From Chryseobacterium sp. (GTDB taxonomy: Bacteria; Bacteroidota; Bacteroidia; Flavobacteriales; Weeksellaceae), in the NCBI GenBank assembly GCA_017989575.1, contig JAGNPP010000134.1:1-7016 (forward strand): a stretch of DNA of 7,016 nt, in the 5' to 3' direction. The notes under the pieces were generated by a model. It was not told where the DNA came from. It ran no database searches and worked only from the letters and a program-made list of their open reading frames with translations. Of this stretch, positions 1 through 6,799 are shown piece after piece. The translations under genes were made by a program, and so were the position numbers. The first letter of the stretch is position 1. The number at the start of each line of letters is the position of its first letter.

Positions 1-595
1 GTTTTTCCGGCTTTTGAATCTTTTCCCATTGCAAAACATCTTTGTACAAATAGCTTTCAGTAAGGTTTTTCAAACGTTCAATTTCGTCGCCCGGATTGTT
101 CACGATTTCCGGATAATAACCGAAAACAAGACGATGTTCCAGCAATCTTCGCTCTTCCAAAAAGCCATTTTGATTCGACATTTCTTCAAACGAAAGCGGA
201 AACAATTGGTATTCCCATTTTCTTCCAGTCAACGGTTCGTTGATTTTATTAGCCACATCGAAAGACGAGGAACCGGTTGCAATCACTTTTACATTTTTGA
301 TCTGGTCTGTGATTAGTTTAATGATGATTCCAATATTTTCAATTCTCTGAGCTTCATCAATAATTAGAGTTTTCGCATTGCCAATCAAGATTTTCAGGAA
401 ATCGGACGTTGGGTTTTGCAGAATATTTCTGATGTCGCTTTGGTCGCTATTCCAGTTTGCAATTGGCTTTTCGAATTGGTTTTCCATCAATTCCATCAAA
501 GTACTTTTCCCGACTTGTCTTGGTCCGAAAAGGATAATCGCTTTCTCATCTTTCAAGCGTTTCTCTATATTTTTTTGAAGCAATCTTTCTACCAT
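1..595 (-). CDS. AAA_14/DUF4143-type ATPase, N-terminal half (3' end outside window)
   Basis: This minus-strand frame stays open from the ATG at 595 to the window edge, giving 198 codons. Residues 24-32 read GPRQVGKST, a Walker A P-loop. Residues 77-83 read LIIDEAQ, a Walker B with the DEAQ typical of this group. TGSSSFDV at 107-114 follows as the usual sensor-like strand, and the segment from about 120 (LTGRKWEYQLFPLSFEE, then GYYPEI and YLYKDVL) matches the start of the DUF4143 region. Family members are usually near 370-420 aa, so about half is present. The start is the only ATG in reach: an in-frame stop lies at 626-628, inside the upstream repeat. These proteins are ATP-binding and cytoplasmic, and their cellular role is not established; they are abundant and variable in Bacteroidota. 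The gene lies downstream of a terminator, so it should have its own promoter. Family assignment is strong; function is unknown. Confidence 0.9.
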   Translation of the reverse strand, partial: MVERLLQKNIEKRLKDEKAIILFGPRQVGKSTLMELMENQFEKPIANWNSDQSDIRNILQNPTSDFLKILIGNAKTLIIDEAQRIENIGIIIKLITDQIKNVKVIATGSSSFDVANKINEPLTGRKWEYQLFPLSFEEMSNQNGFLEERRLLEHRLVFGYYPEIVNNPGDEIERLKNLTESYLYKDVLQWEKIQKPEK

Positions 596-604
596 AATCC
601 AAAA

Positions 605-732
605 TTTAATATGAATTCTTCGATTCTATTCGCGAATTTAATATAAATTTTTCGAATTGATTCTAAATTTTAATATGAATTCTTCGAATGGAATCGAAAA
701 TTTACTATGAATTTTTCGATTTTAAACAAAAA
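605..732 (-). repeat. Four tandem 32-bp direct repeats directly upstream of the ATPase gene
   Basis: Four units begin at 605, 637, 669 and 701, exactly 32 bases apart. Each opens with a conserved 19-base core, TTTAATATGAATTCTTCGA on the plus strand, with few changes: TATAAATTTTTCGA in unit 2, and TTTACTATG and TTTTTCGA in unit 4. A variable tail of 13 bases follows, and unit 4 fades into an A-tract. In the direction of the ATPase gene the core reads TCGAAGAATTCATATTAAA, and the last copy ends 9 bases before the ATG at 595. The period of 32 is not a multiple of three and stops occur, so the array is not coding. Thirty-two bases is about three helical turns, which would put all cores on one DNA face, as expected for a cooperative protein-binding array. 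An operator or autoregulatory role is inference. Confidence 0.85.
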
Positions 733-763
733 AAATAATCTCCCAATTGATATTGAGAGATTA
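724..763 (-). terminator. Intrinsic terminator of the 717-aa receptor gene
   Basis: Read on the minus strand, positions 763-736 form a 12-base-pair stem with a four-base ATCA loop: TAATCTCTCAAT pairs with ATTGGGAGATTA, with a single U-G wobble. Eight T residues, a G and three more T residues follow at once (735-724). This is a textbook rho-independent terminator, placed 25 bases after the stop of the receptor gene at 788-2941. It also separates that transcript from the ATPase gene downstream. Its T-tract overlaps the end of the fourth 32-bp repeat unit. Confidence 0.9.
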
Positions 764-787
764 AAGCTAATATAAAATTAGTGATAA

Positions 788-2941
788 TTACAATTGTTGC
801 ACAGAGCCAGAATCTTCTTTCTTCTCCTGATTTAGCAAGTTAGGCGTTTCCTTTGCCAACTTATTTTTTGTCGGGATCTTGTAGGTGAAAGAAAGTCCAA
901 AAGTTCTTGTATCATTTTTGTTTCGGATGTTCACATTTGGAAGCGCGTTGGTTGTTCTGAGATTGGTCTCGTTGGTGTTGAAAACATCATTCGCAAACAA
1001 AGTCACCGTCATTCTTTCCTGATTAAATTTCCTTGACAGAGACAAATTCAATGTGTTGTAAAATGATTTATTTGGATAGAAAAAGAACTCGTTTCCTTTG
1101 GTCAAATAAGTATAATTGGCTGTGAATTTTGTTTTATAAGGTAAAATAAATTGTCCCGTCACGTTATAAGTCCAATAGCCTTTCGGATTGATGATTTGGT
1201 CAATTTGTTGCAATTGATACGAACCGTAGAGGAAGATGAAACTCACTTGGTCAGGATTCATATCCATTTTCATAATGTCTTTGAAAGGTGTATTGAAAAT
1301 CGCTAACGGAACCGGAAATCCAATGTTGAAATTATGCGTTTTCATACGATCAAGATTGTCGCTTGTTTGCAAAATCACATCGCCTTCTCTTTTCACGATT
1401 TGCACAACTTGATTTTTTGCTTGGGTAAAATTATAGCCGATGAATGCGTAATTCAAAGCACTTAATTTAACTTCGAAATTATCAAAAATCGTTGGCTGAA
1501 GATTTGGGTTTCCAAAGAAATCAATGTTGTCATTTCCGTATCTTGTGTTGTTTGGATTCAGATTGGCAACGTTTGGTAAAGTGATTTTCTTATTATAATT
1601 GACATTAAAGAAAGCGATTTTCGGAATAATGTTGTACTGAATGCTCGCATTCGGAAACACTTTGAATTTTTCAAAAGGTCTCAAATTATCATAAGCGCCG
1701 GTTTCAAAATCCAAACTTGTTCCGTTGATATTGTAATATTCTCCACGAAGTCCCAAAACAAAATCCATTTTTCCTTTGGTGGCGCTTGCTTCGGAATAGA
1801 AAGCGGTGGTTTTGCTTTTATAATCAAGATTTTCTATCCCAAAGTTATCTGCTGAAAATTCCAATTGGTCATAAAAAGCACCCAAGCTCAATTTACCTTC
1901 GTCCAGAACTTTAATCGGTTGAGCGTAATCAATTCTGAAATTGTAAACATTTTGATTGGAGCCGTTGTTCAAAATATTATCACTAATTGAAGGCATTGGC
2001 AAAATAGTTCTTCCTGTTTGCCCAAAATCATTACTGAAGTTGGTATATGACCCTTTGAACTCTAATTTTTTGTTCTTATCGTCAAATTTTTTCTGATAAG
2101 TTGCAGTCACTTCATTTCGTGTATTGCTTTGATCGATGATGTCTTTACCCGTAGATTCTTGTCCATTCCTCAACGAATATGAATCCACATAACGATCCGA
2201 AGATCCTAAATTAAGATTGTAATTCAAAAGCAATCGATCTTGTCCGATATCAAATGTGAAAGCACTTCTCAAATATTGATTTCTATTGACATTATCATTG
2301 TACAATCTCGAGATTTCATCAATCGTAGATTTTGTCTCGCTCTCGTTGTAAGATTGCCCGACGTTCAACTGCCATCCAAACCATTTGTTTTTGGAATTCA
2401 GCGTCAAACTATTGTTGAATTTGCTTCTGAAATGGTCATAATTGCTGAAACGATAACCTCCGGCGTAAGTTGCGGACAAGTATGATTTTGCATTTCTGCT
2501 CGTAATGATATTGATAATCGCGCCACCAGAAGTTGCAGGAAATTCCGCGCCTGGTTGCGTAATGATTTCGATTTTTTCGATGCTGTTTGCAGGAAGTCCT
2601 TCCAAGTAAGCTGTCAATTGTGTGCTGTAGATGTTCAGCGGTCTTCCGTCCATATAAACATCCAAAGCTTTTCCTTGATAAATCATTCCTGCCATTTCGG
2701 AAACTACCAATCCCGGGATTTTTTGCAAGCCTTCCAACGTGTTGCCAGAATTAAGATGTGGCTGTTCCGAGAAATCGTAGATGGTTCTGTCCGCTTTTTG
2801 TTCAACGGCTTTTTTAGTTTTGGTAATCGTTACCGCTTCAATTTCTTTTTCTTTAGGTTCATCTTTCTTCGGCGTTTCTTGTGAGAAATAAATTTGACTT
2901 AAAAATAGAGCAGAGATTGGAATGATAGATTTTAACTTCAT
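788..2941 (-). CDS. TonB-dependent receptor-like outer membrane beta-barrel protein (OMP_b-brl_3 type)
   Basis: This is a 717-aa outer membrane protein. Residues 1-20 form a signal peptide (MKLKSIIPISALFLSQIYFS) with likely cleavage before QE. A charged linker follows, then IEAVTIT at 34-40, a TonB-box-like stretch. A plug domain spans about 50-150, with the characteristic segments QKIPGLVV, DVYMDGRPL, SIEKIEIITQPGAEF and GGAIINIIT. The rest is an alternating aromatic-rich beta-barrel, including the family block around 455-490 (LPNVANLNPN, GNPNLQP). It lacks the N-terminal carboxypeptidase-regulatory-like domain found in many relatives, which makes it shorter than the common size of roughly 780-930 aa. 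Ligand and transport role are unknown; no SusD partner is present. It ends in a long charged tail after the last predicted strand (FTYKIPTKNK). The 55-base gap upstream shows no convincing promoter, so it may have been transcribed with the paralogue at 2997-4103. A strong terminator follows. Confidence 0.9.
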   Translation of the reverse strand: MKLKSIIPISALFLSQIYFSQETPKKDEPKEKEIEAVTITKTKKAVEQKADRTIYDFSEQPHLNSGNTLEGLQKIPGLVVSEMAGMIYQGKALDVYMDGRPLNIYSTQLTAYLEGLPANSIEKIEIITQPGAEFPATSGGAIINIITSRNAKSYLSATYAGGYRFSNYDHFRSKFNNSLTLNSKNKWFGWQLNVGQSYNESETKSTIDEISRLYNDNVNRNQYLRSAFTFDIGQDRLLLNYNLNLGSSDRYVDSYSLRNGQESTGKDIIDQSNTRNEVTATYQKKFDDKNKKLEFKGSYTNFSNDFGQTGRTILPMPSISDNILNNGSNQNVYNFRIDYAQPIKVLDEGKLSLGAFYDQLEFSADNFGIENLDYKSKTTAFYSEASATKGKMDFVLGLRGEYYNINGTSLDFETGAYDNLRPFEKFKVFPNASIQYNIIPKIAFFNVNYNKKITLPNVANLNPNNTRYGNDNIDFFGNPNLQPTIFDNFEVKLSALNYAFIGYNFTQAKNQVVQIVKREGDVILQTSDNLDRMKTHNFNIGFPVPLAIFNTPFKDIMKMDMNPDQVSFIFLYGSYQLQQIDQIINPKGYWTYNVTGQFILPYKTKFTANYTYLTKGNEFFFYPNKSFYNTLNLSLSRKFNQERMTVTLFANDVFNTNETNLRTTNALPNVNIRNKNDTRTFGLSFTYKIPTKNKLAKETPNLLNQEKKEDSGSVQQL

Positions 2942-2996
2942 AGTTTTGTTTGTTATTTATTAGACAACTGAAAAACATATTTGTTACATTAATAAA

Positions 2997-4103
2997 TTAA
3001 TTGGCTCTATCTTTTTCTTCAAAACTAATATTCTTTTTATTGATTTTCTTTTTGTTTCCGAAGGTGTAATTGACACTTAATCTGAGACTTCTGCCGTCCC
3101 AATAATTATTCATCAATTGCTTGCTGTCATCAAAATACATTTCACCTTTGAATCTTTGGGCAAAAATATTGGTCACTGTTGCATTGATTTGAAGCTGTTT
3201 TTCCATCAAAGAAATTTTAATTCCGGAATTCAAATTGGAGAAATTCTCAAAACGGGTATTGACATTTTTGTTTGGCAAACTTTGGTCATAATTAAGGAAA
3301 AGGGCGATGGATTTGTTTAATATAAAAGTATTGTTGATGGAATAACTGAACGAATAACCTTTCAAAGTTGGCGCATTAATATTGAAAACTTCTGAAGTTT
3401 GGTACGACCCATTGGCAGTAATATTCGATTCCCAAAATCTGAAGAAAGTGTCTGTGTAAGAAACATTCATCCCATAAAAATCGTTGTTGTAATGATTGAT
3501 GTAAGTGCTTTTCTGAGACAATCCGTCTAAAGAAGACACTTGTCCAAAAGCATTGGTGAGTCTCAAATAATAAAGACTTGTCGAAAATTTGTTGTTGTAA
3601 GTGTAACCCAATTCATAATTATTGATGTAAGAAGGCTTCAGCAAAGGATTTCCAGTTGAATAAGAATAAGGATTTTCGTACCAGCGAAACGGATTCAAAT
3701 TGCTCATACTTGGACGATTGATTCTTCTTGAATAAGACAAACTGAACACATTTTTTTCTTGTTTATAAGAAACAAACGCCGACGGAAACCATTGTCCATA
3801 ATTGAAATTGGTCGCAGAACTTTTCACAAATGTATTTTCGTAGCGCAAACCTGCTTTCGTTTCCCAATGTTCACCGATGGTTTTCACAAAACTTCCGTAA
3901 ACCGCATAATTCTCTTCCTGATAATCGAAGATGCTTCCTTTTTCTTCATCAATGATGTATTGATTATTTTCAAAATTCAAATATTTCAAATCGGCAGAAT
4001 TTCTGAACTGATTGAATTTCAAACCAGTTTCGATCGTTCCAAATTTAAAAGGAAGTTCCAAATCCGCCTGAACAGAGAAAATCTGAGGCTTGAATATTCT
4101 CAC
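2997..4103 (-). pseudogene. C-terminal half of a second OMP_b-brl_3 outer membrane receptor, 5' end lost
   Basis: The open frame gives 368 aa if the GTG at 4103 is counted, but no real start is present. The protein begins inside the barrel: IFSVQADLELPFKFGTIETG (8-27) matches by position residues about 331-355 of the neighbouring receptor (NVYNFRIDYAQPI...). From there the two run in parallel to their C-termini. Shared family landmarks are a block at about 124-167 (SRRINRPSMSNLNPF, GNPLLKPSYINNYELGY) and a final strand SLRLSVNYTFG. Signal peptide, TonB box and plug are all missing, so at least about 330 codons are gone and the product could not be exported or gated. The surviving frame is intact with no stop codons, so the loss is recent or is an assembly effect. 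The homology ends at about 4085-4090, where a response-regulator fragment begins on the other strand. Confidence 0.85.
4078..4103. other. Breakpoint joining two 5'-truncated, divergently oriented genes
   Basis: To the left, the minus-strand receptor frame is recognisable up to about 4085-4090. To the right, the plus-strand response-regulator frame is recognisable from about 4093 (NILTTAYSEY). Both frames close just past the join: the regulator frame has TGA at 4084-4086, and the receptor frame has a stop at 4110-4112. No insertion-sequence end or long repeat is visible at the join. The exact base cannot be fixed without intact homologues. Confidence 0.7.
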
Positions 4104-4548
4104 AACGGCTTATTCAGAATACGCTTTGGAAGGTTACGAACACAATGTGATAGATTATCTTTTGAAACCAATTTCTTTCGATCGCTTCGAAAAAAGTGCT
4201 TTAAAAACGCAGGAAAGATTCCCAAACGAAGATTCCAAAAATTCTCACTTTTTTATAAAATCTTCCGGACAGCAACATCGAATCAATTTTGATGATATTC
4301 TCTATGTCGAAAGCATCAAAGATTACGTCAACATCAAAACCGAAAATCAGGAATACATCGTTCTTGATACTTTGAAATCGCTGGAAAATCAACTTCCGGA
4401 AAACTTTATCAGAGTTCATAAATCTTTCATTTTGAACCTTGATAAAATCGAAAAAATCGATGTGAAAAATGTCTTTTTAAATTCAGGAAAAGAAATTCCA
4501 ATTGGCGAAACTTACAAATCCGATTTCTTGTTGAGATTGAAGAAATAG
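4090..4548 (+). pseudogene. LytTR-family response regulator, N-terminal receiver half lost
   Basis: About 152 codons survive. The first recognisable part is the C-terminal end of a receiver domain: ILTTAYSEYALEGYEHN, then DYLLKP, which keeps the conserved Thr and Lys of the receiver fold. A short linker leads to a complete LytTR DNA-binding domain from about residue 53, with INFDDILYVESIKDYVNI, FIRVHKSFILNLDKI and a closing IPIGETYKSDFLLRLK. Intact members are usually about 230-250 aa, so roughly 80 residues are missing, including the acidic pocket and the phosphoacceptor Asp. The only start option is a TTG at 4090, there is no internal Met codon, and a stop lies in frame at 4084. No partner histidine kinase is in the window. 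If expressed at all it would be a DNA-binding domain without phosphorylation control. It is most likely a remnant. Confidence 0.85.
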
Positions 4549-4587
4549 TAATTCATTTTCGTATTATTCTAATTATAACGCTTTATC

Positions 4588-4618
4588 TTGTGTCAATGGT
4601 GAAATATTGTTAATTTTG
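4588..4618 (+). promoter_or_regulatory. Bacteroidota-type promoter of the acyl carrier protein operon
   Basis: TTG at 4588-4590 is followed after 20 bases by TAATTTTG at 4611-4618. This is an exact match to the Bacteroidota primary sigma -7 consensus TAnnTTTG, with the -33 TTG at the expected spacing. It lies 17 bases upstream of the carrier protein ATG, so transcription should begin at about 4622-4626 and leave a leader of only about 10-14 bases. An AGGA at 4620-4623 would fall at or before the first transcribed base, so translation probably does not rely on it. No terminator is visible between the regulator fragment and this promoter. Confidence 0.75.
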
Positions 4619-4635
4619 CAGGAAACACACAAACG

Positions 4636-4866
4636 ATGCAAGAAAAACTACTTACTATTATCAATTCTATTAAAAAGAATAAATTCGAAGAGGAATTTTC
4701 GGAACTCAAGCCGGAACAAAAACTGAGAGAAGATCTCAACTTCGATTCGTTTGATCTTGCAGAACTTACCGTGAAAATTGAAGAGGAATTCGAAGTCGAT
4801 ATATTCGAAGATGGTTTGGTAAACACGGTTGAAGAAATCTATACAAAACTCCAATGTTTTTCTTAA
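4636..4866 (+). CDS. Acyl carrier protein (dedicated, non-housekeeping type)
   Basis: This small acidic protein of 76 aa has the four-helix acyl carrier protein pattern. The attachment motif is L-N-F-D-S-F-D-L at about 34-41, with Ser38 as the expected site for the 4'-phosphopantetheine arm. Helix II continues as AELTVKIEEEFEVDIF, with the negative face that partner enzymes read. The housekeeping FabD/FabF/FabB genes are not adjacent, and the motif differs from the DSLD of the general fatty-acid carrier. Together with the following ligase and reductase genes this points to a pathway-specific carrier. The ATG at 4636 is preceded by a close promoter, and the stop overlaps the next gene by 13 bases in another frame, so the two are likely translationally coupled. 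A D-alanyl-carrier-like role cannot be excluded from this sequence alone. Confidence 0.88.
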   Translation: MQEKLLTIINSIKKNKFEEEFSELKPEQKLREDLNFDSFDLAELTVKIEEEFEVDIFEDGLVNTVEEIYTKLQCFS

Positions 4867-6068
4867 TAGATCAGCATTTTTCTTTGTCATACGAAGAAAT
4901 CTTAGAAAACATCAATACGTCTGATTCTTACACAGATTGCTACATTTATCCCGATTTGAAATCCTTTTTTCTCAATTGGATTTTTGCTTTGGTCAATGAG
5001 AAAAACATCGCTTTGATGGATTCTGATTTGTCCGAAAAAGAAATTAATGATAATAATTTGACAGTCAATCAATTCGTTAAGATTGATAATCCGAAAAAAG
5101 TTTATTCAGTTGAAGAGTTGGTCAATTCAATTCAAAATTCAAATTCCGAAATCACACTTTTCACATCCGGAACGACTGGTTTTACTAGGAAATTCACACA
5201 TCCGCTGAAAAATCTCATTAGAAAAATCAATGTTTCTGATGAGAGAAAAAACGATGTTTGGGGATTTGCTTTTAATCCGACGCACGTTGCTGGTGTTCAG
5301 GTTTTTTTTCAAGCCATCTTGAATCAGAATCTTTTGGTCAACGTTTTTATGGAATCCAAAGATTTCGTAATTAATGCCATTAATGAGTATAAAATTACAA
5401 ACCTTTCCTCAACACCAACGTTTTACAGATTGCTTTTACCTTTGAATCAATCTTTTGATTCCGTAACAAAAATCACAATTGGCGGAGAGAAGTCAGATAA
5501 TTATTTGATTTCACAAGTCGAGAAATATTTCCCGAATGCGAGAATCAACAATGTTTATGGTTCTACTGAAACCGGTCCTTTGTTTTCTTCTCAGAATGAT
5601 GAATTCATTGTTCAAGACAAACACATTGGTTTGGTAAAAGTGGTTGATGACGAATTGTACATTCATAAAAATCTTTTCGGAAAAACAACTCAGCTAAATT
5701 TAATTGACGATTTCTACGCCACTGGGGATTTGATCGAATGGATTGATGCTGAGCAAAGAAGATTCAGATTTACCTCCAGAAAAAACGAACTCATCAATGT
5801 TGGTGGTTACAAAGTGAATCCTTACGAGGTAGAAGACGAGTTGACTCAACATCCAAAAATCAGAAATGTAAGAGTTTTTGGAAAGCCAAATGCGGTTCTT
5901 GGAAACGTTATCTGTTGTGAGGTAGAATTACTTCCAAACTTAGAATTGAAAGAAGAGGAAGTTAGATTTTATCTTAATGGAAAAATCCAAAACTTTAAAA
6001 TTCCAAGAAAAATCAGCTTTGTAGAAAAAATAGAATTAACAAGAACCGGAAAAAAGAAAATCGTATGA
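4854..6068 (+). CDS. AMP-binding (ANL superfamily) acyl-activating enzyme, probable acyl-ACP ligase
   Basis: The enzyme is expected to adenylate a carboxylic acid with ATP and pass the acyl group to the phosphopantetheine of the carrier encoded just upstream. Core motifs are present in order: TSGTTG at 104-109 (the following residues are FTRK rather than the usual xPK), NNVYGSTETGP at 232-242, ATGDL at 289-293, and SRKNELINVGGYKVNP at 308-323 with hinge and Lys320. The C-terminal RTGKKKIV contains the catalytic Lys of motif A10, probably Lys400, only four residues from the end. At 404 aa it is compact compared with the usual 500-550; the reduction is mainly N-terminal. The ATG at 4854 overlaps the carrier gene by 13 bases, and the stop overlaps the reductase start (ATGA). 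The acid substrate cannot be deduced. Other readings, such as an amino-acid or aryl-acid adenylating enzyme, remain open. Confidence 0.85.
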   Translation: MFFLIDQHFSLSYEEILENINTSDSYTDCYIYPDLKSFFLNWIFALVNEKNIALMDSDLSEKEINDNNLTVNQFVKIDNPKKVYSVEELVNSIQNSNSEITLFTSGTTGFTRKFTHPLKNLIRKINVSDERKNDVWGFAFNPTHVAGVQVFFQAILNQNLLVNVFMESKDFVINAINEYKITNLSSTPTFYRLLLPLNQSFDSVTKITIGGEKSDNYLISQVEKYFPNARINNVYGSTETGPLFSSQNDEFIVQDKHIGLVKVVDDELYIHKNLFGKTTQLNLIDDFYATGDLIEWIDAEQRRFRFTSRKNELINVGGYKVNPYEVEDELTQHPKIRNVRVFGKPNAVLGNVICCEVELLPNLELKEEEVRFYLNGKIQNFKIPRKISFVEKIELTRTGKKKIV

Positions 6069-6787
6069 ACATATTAATTACCGGAATTTCCAGAGGCGTA
6101 GGATTAGAAATGAGCAAACTTTTTCTGGAAAATGGACATACAGTTTATGGCATCAGCAGAACAGAATCCGATGAGTTGAAAGCTTTGGAAAATCAATACC
6201 CGGAAAATCTATTTTTCAAAATTTTTGATTTGTCCAATCCGGAAAACATCAAGCAAGAAGTTTTTAAAGATTTTGTGAAAAATCAAATTCCGATTCACGT
6301 GCTAATCAACAATGCGGCGATGGCTTACGATGATATTGTCACAAATCTCAATTATACCGATTTGAAAACAATGTTCGATGTTAATCTTTATTCGCCAATG
6401 TTTTTGACAAAATATGCGATCAGAAATATGATTTATAATCGAGTTGCCGGAAGTATTATTCATATTTCTTCCATCAGCGCACATACAGGTTACAAAGGCT
6501 TATCGATGTACGCGGCTTCAAAAGGTGCTTTGCAGTCATTTTCCAAAAATATTTCCAGAGAATGGGGAGAGCGTGGCATCCGCTCCAACATTGTAGTTCC
6601 AGGTTATATGGAAACGGCGATGAACGCCAAACTGACAGCCGAACATAAAAATAGAATCTTCAAAAGAACCGCCTTGAAAAAGGAAACCGATATGAAATCT
6701 GTCGCAGAAACTGTTCTGTTTTTGTCAGACGAACGTTCGAAATCCATCACGGGTCAAGAGATTTTTGTAGATTCCGGAACTTTATAA
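6065..6787 (+). CDS. SDR-family oxidoreductase, FabG-like 3-oxoacyl-ACP reductase
   Basis: This is a 240-aa classical short-chain dehydrogenase, cytoplasmic and NAD(P)H dependent. Seen in order are the nucleotide loop TGISRGVG (6-13), with Arg10 and a following ISR at 30-32 that favour NADPH; NNAA at 82-85; Asn107 in DVN; Ser136 in HISS; and YAASK with Tyr149 and Lys153. PG at 179-180 and the C-terminal ITGQEIFVDSG complete the FabG-like pattern. The Asn-Ser-Tyr-Lys tetrad is complete, so it should be active. The ATG at 6065 sits in an ATGA overlap with the ligase stop. Next to a carrier and an acyl ligase, the simplest role is reduction of a carrier-bound 3-oxoacyl group to the hydroxyacyl form. 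Oxidation or reduction of a sugar or other alcohol is possible, since SDR specificity cannot be read from these motifs. Confidence 0.87.
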   Translation: MNILITGISRGVGLEMSKLFLENGHTVYGISRTESDELKALENQYPENLFFKIFDLSNPENIKQEVFKDFVKNQIPIHVLINNAAMAYDDIVTNLNYTDLKTMFDVNLYSPMFLTKYAIRNMIYNRVAGSIIHISSISAHTGYKGLSMYAASKGALQSFSKNISREWGERGIRSNIVVPGYMETAMNAKLTAEHKNRIFKRTALKKETDMKSVAETVLFLSDERSKSITGQEIFVDSGTL

Positions 6788-6799
6788 AACTAAAAACTA

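Noticed and set aside
14..646. Plus-strand open frames over the ATPase gene and repeats
   Set aside because: They are antisense to a clear P-loop ATPase and run through its Walker motifs; no start signals or recognisable domains were found.
605..732. The 32-bp repeats as a CRISPR array
   Set aside because: The cores are imperfect and only 19 bases, the variable parts are only 13 bases, too short for spacers, and no cas gene is present.
2555..2884. Plus-strand open frame of about 109 codons inside the receptor gene
   Set aside because: It is antisense to the well-conserved plug domain, is rich in Phe and Arg as expected from a complementary frame, and resembles no family.
2942..2996. A promoter for the 717-aa receptor in the gap (TATGTTTT on the minus strand)
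   Set aside because: It lacks the final G of TAnnTTTG and has no TTG at the right distance upstream, so it is too weak to list.
4090..4548. A functional stand-alone LytTR DNA-binding protein with a TTG start at 4090
   Set aside because: The frame still carries the tail of a receiver domain, and the start falls within a beta-strand of it at the breakpoint, with no promoter upstream; a remnant is more likely.
5302..5309. Run of eight T in the ligase gene as a phase-variation tract or frameshift
   Set aside because: The frame continues intact across it (codons for Val-Phe-Phe-Gln) and conserved motifs flank it on both sides; eight T is unremarkable in DNA this AT-rich.
4636..6068. A dlt-like D-alanylation system (ligase plus carrier)
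   Set aside because: No DltB-type membrane acyltransferase is present, and the ligase is followed by a FabG-like reductase, which that pathway does not need.
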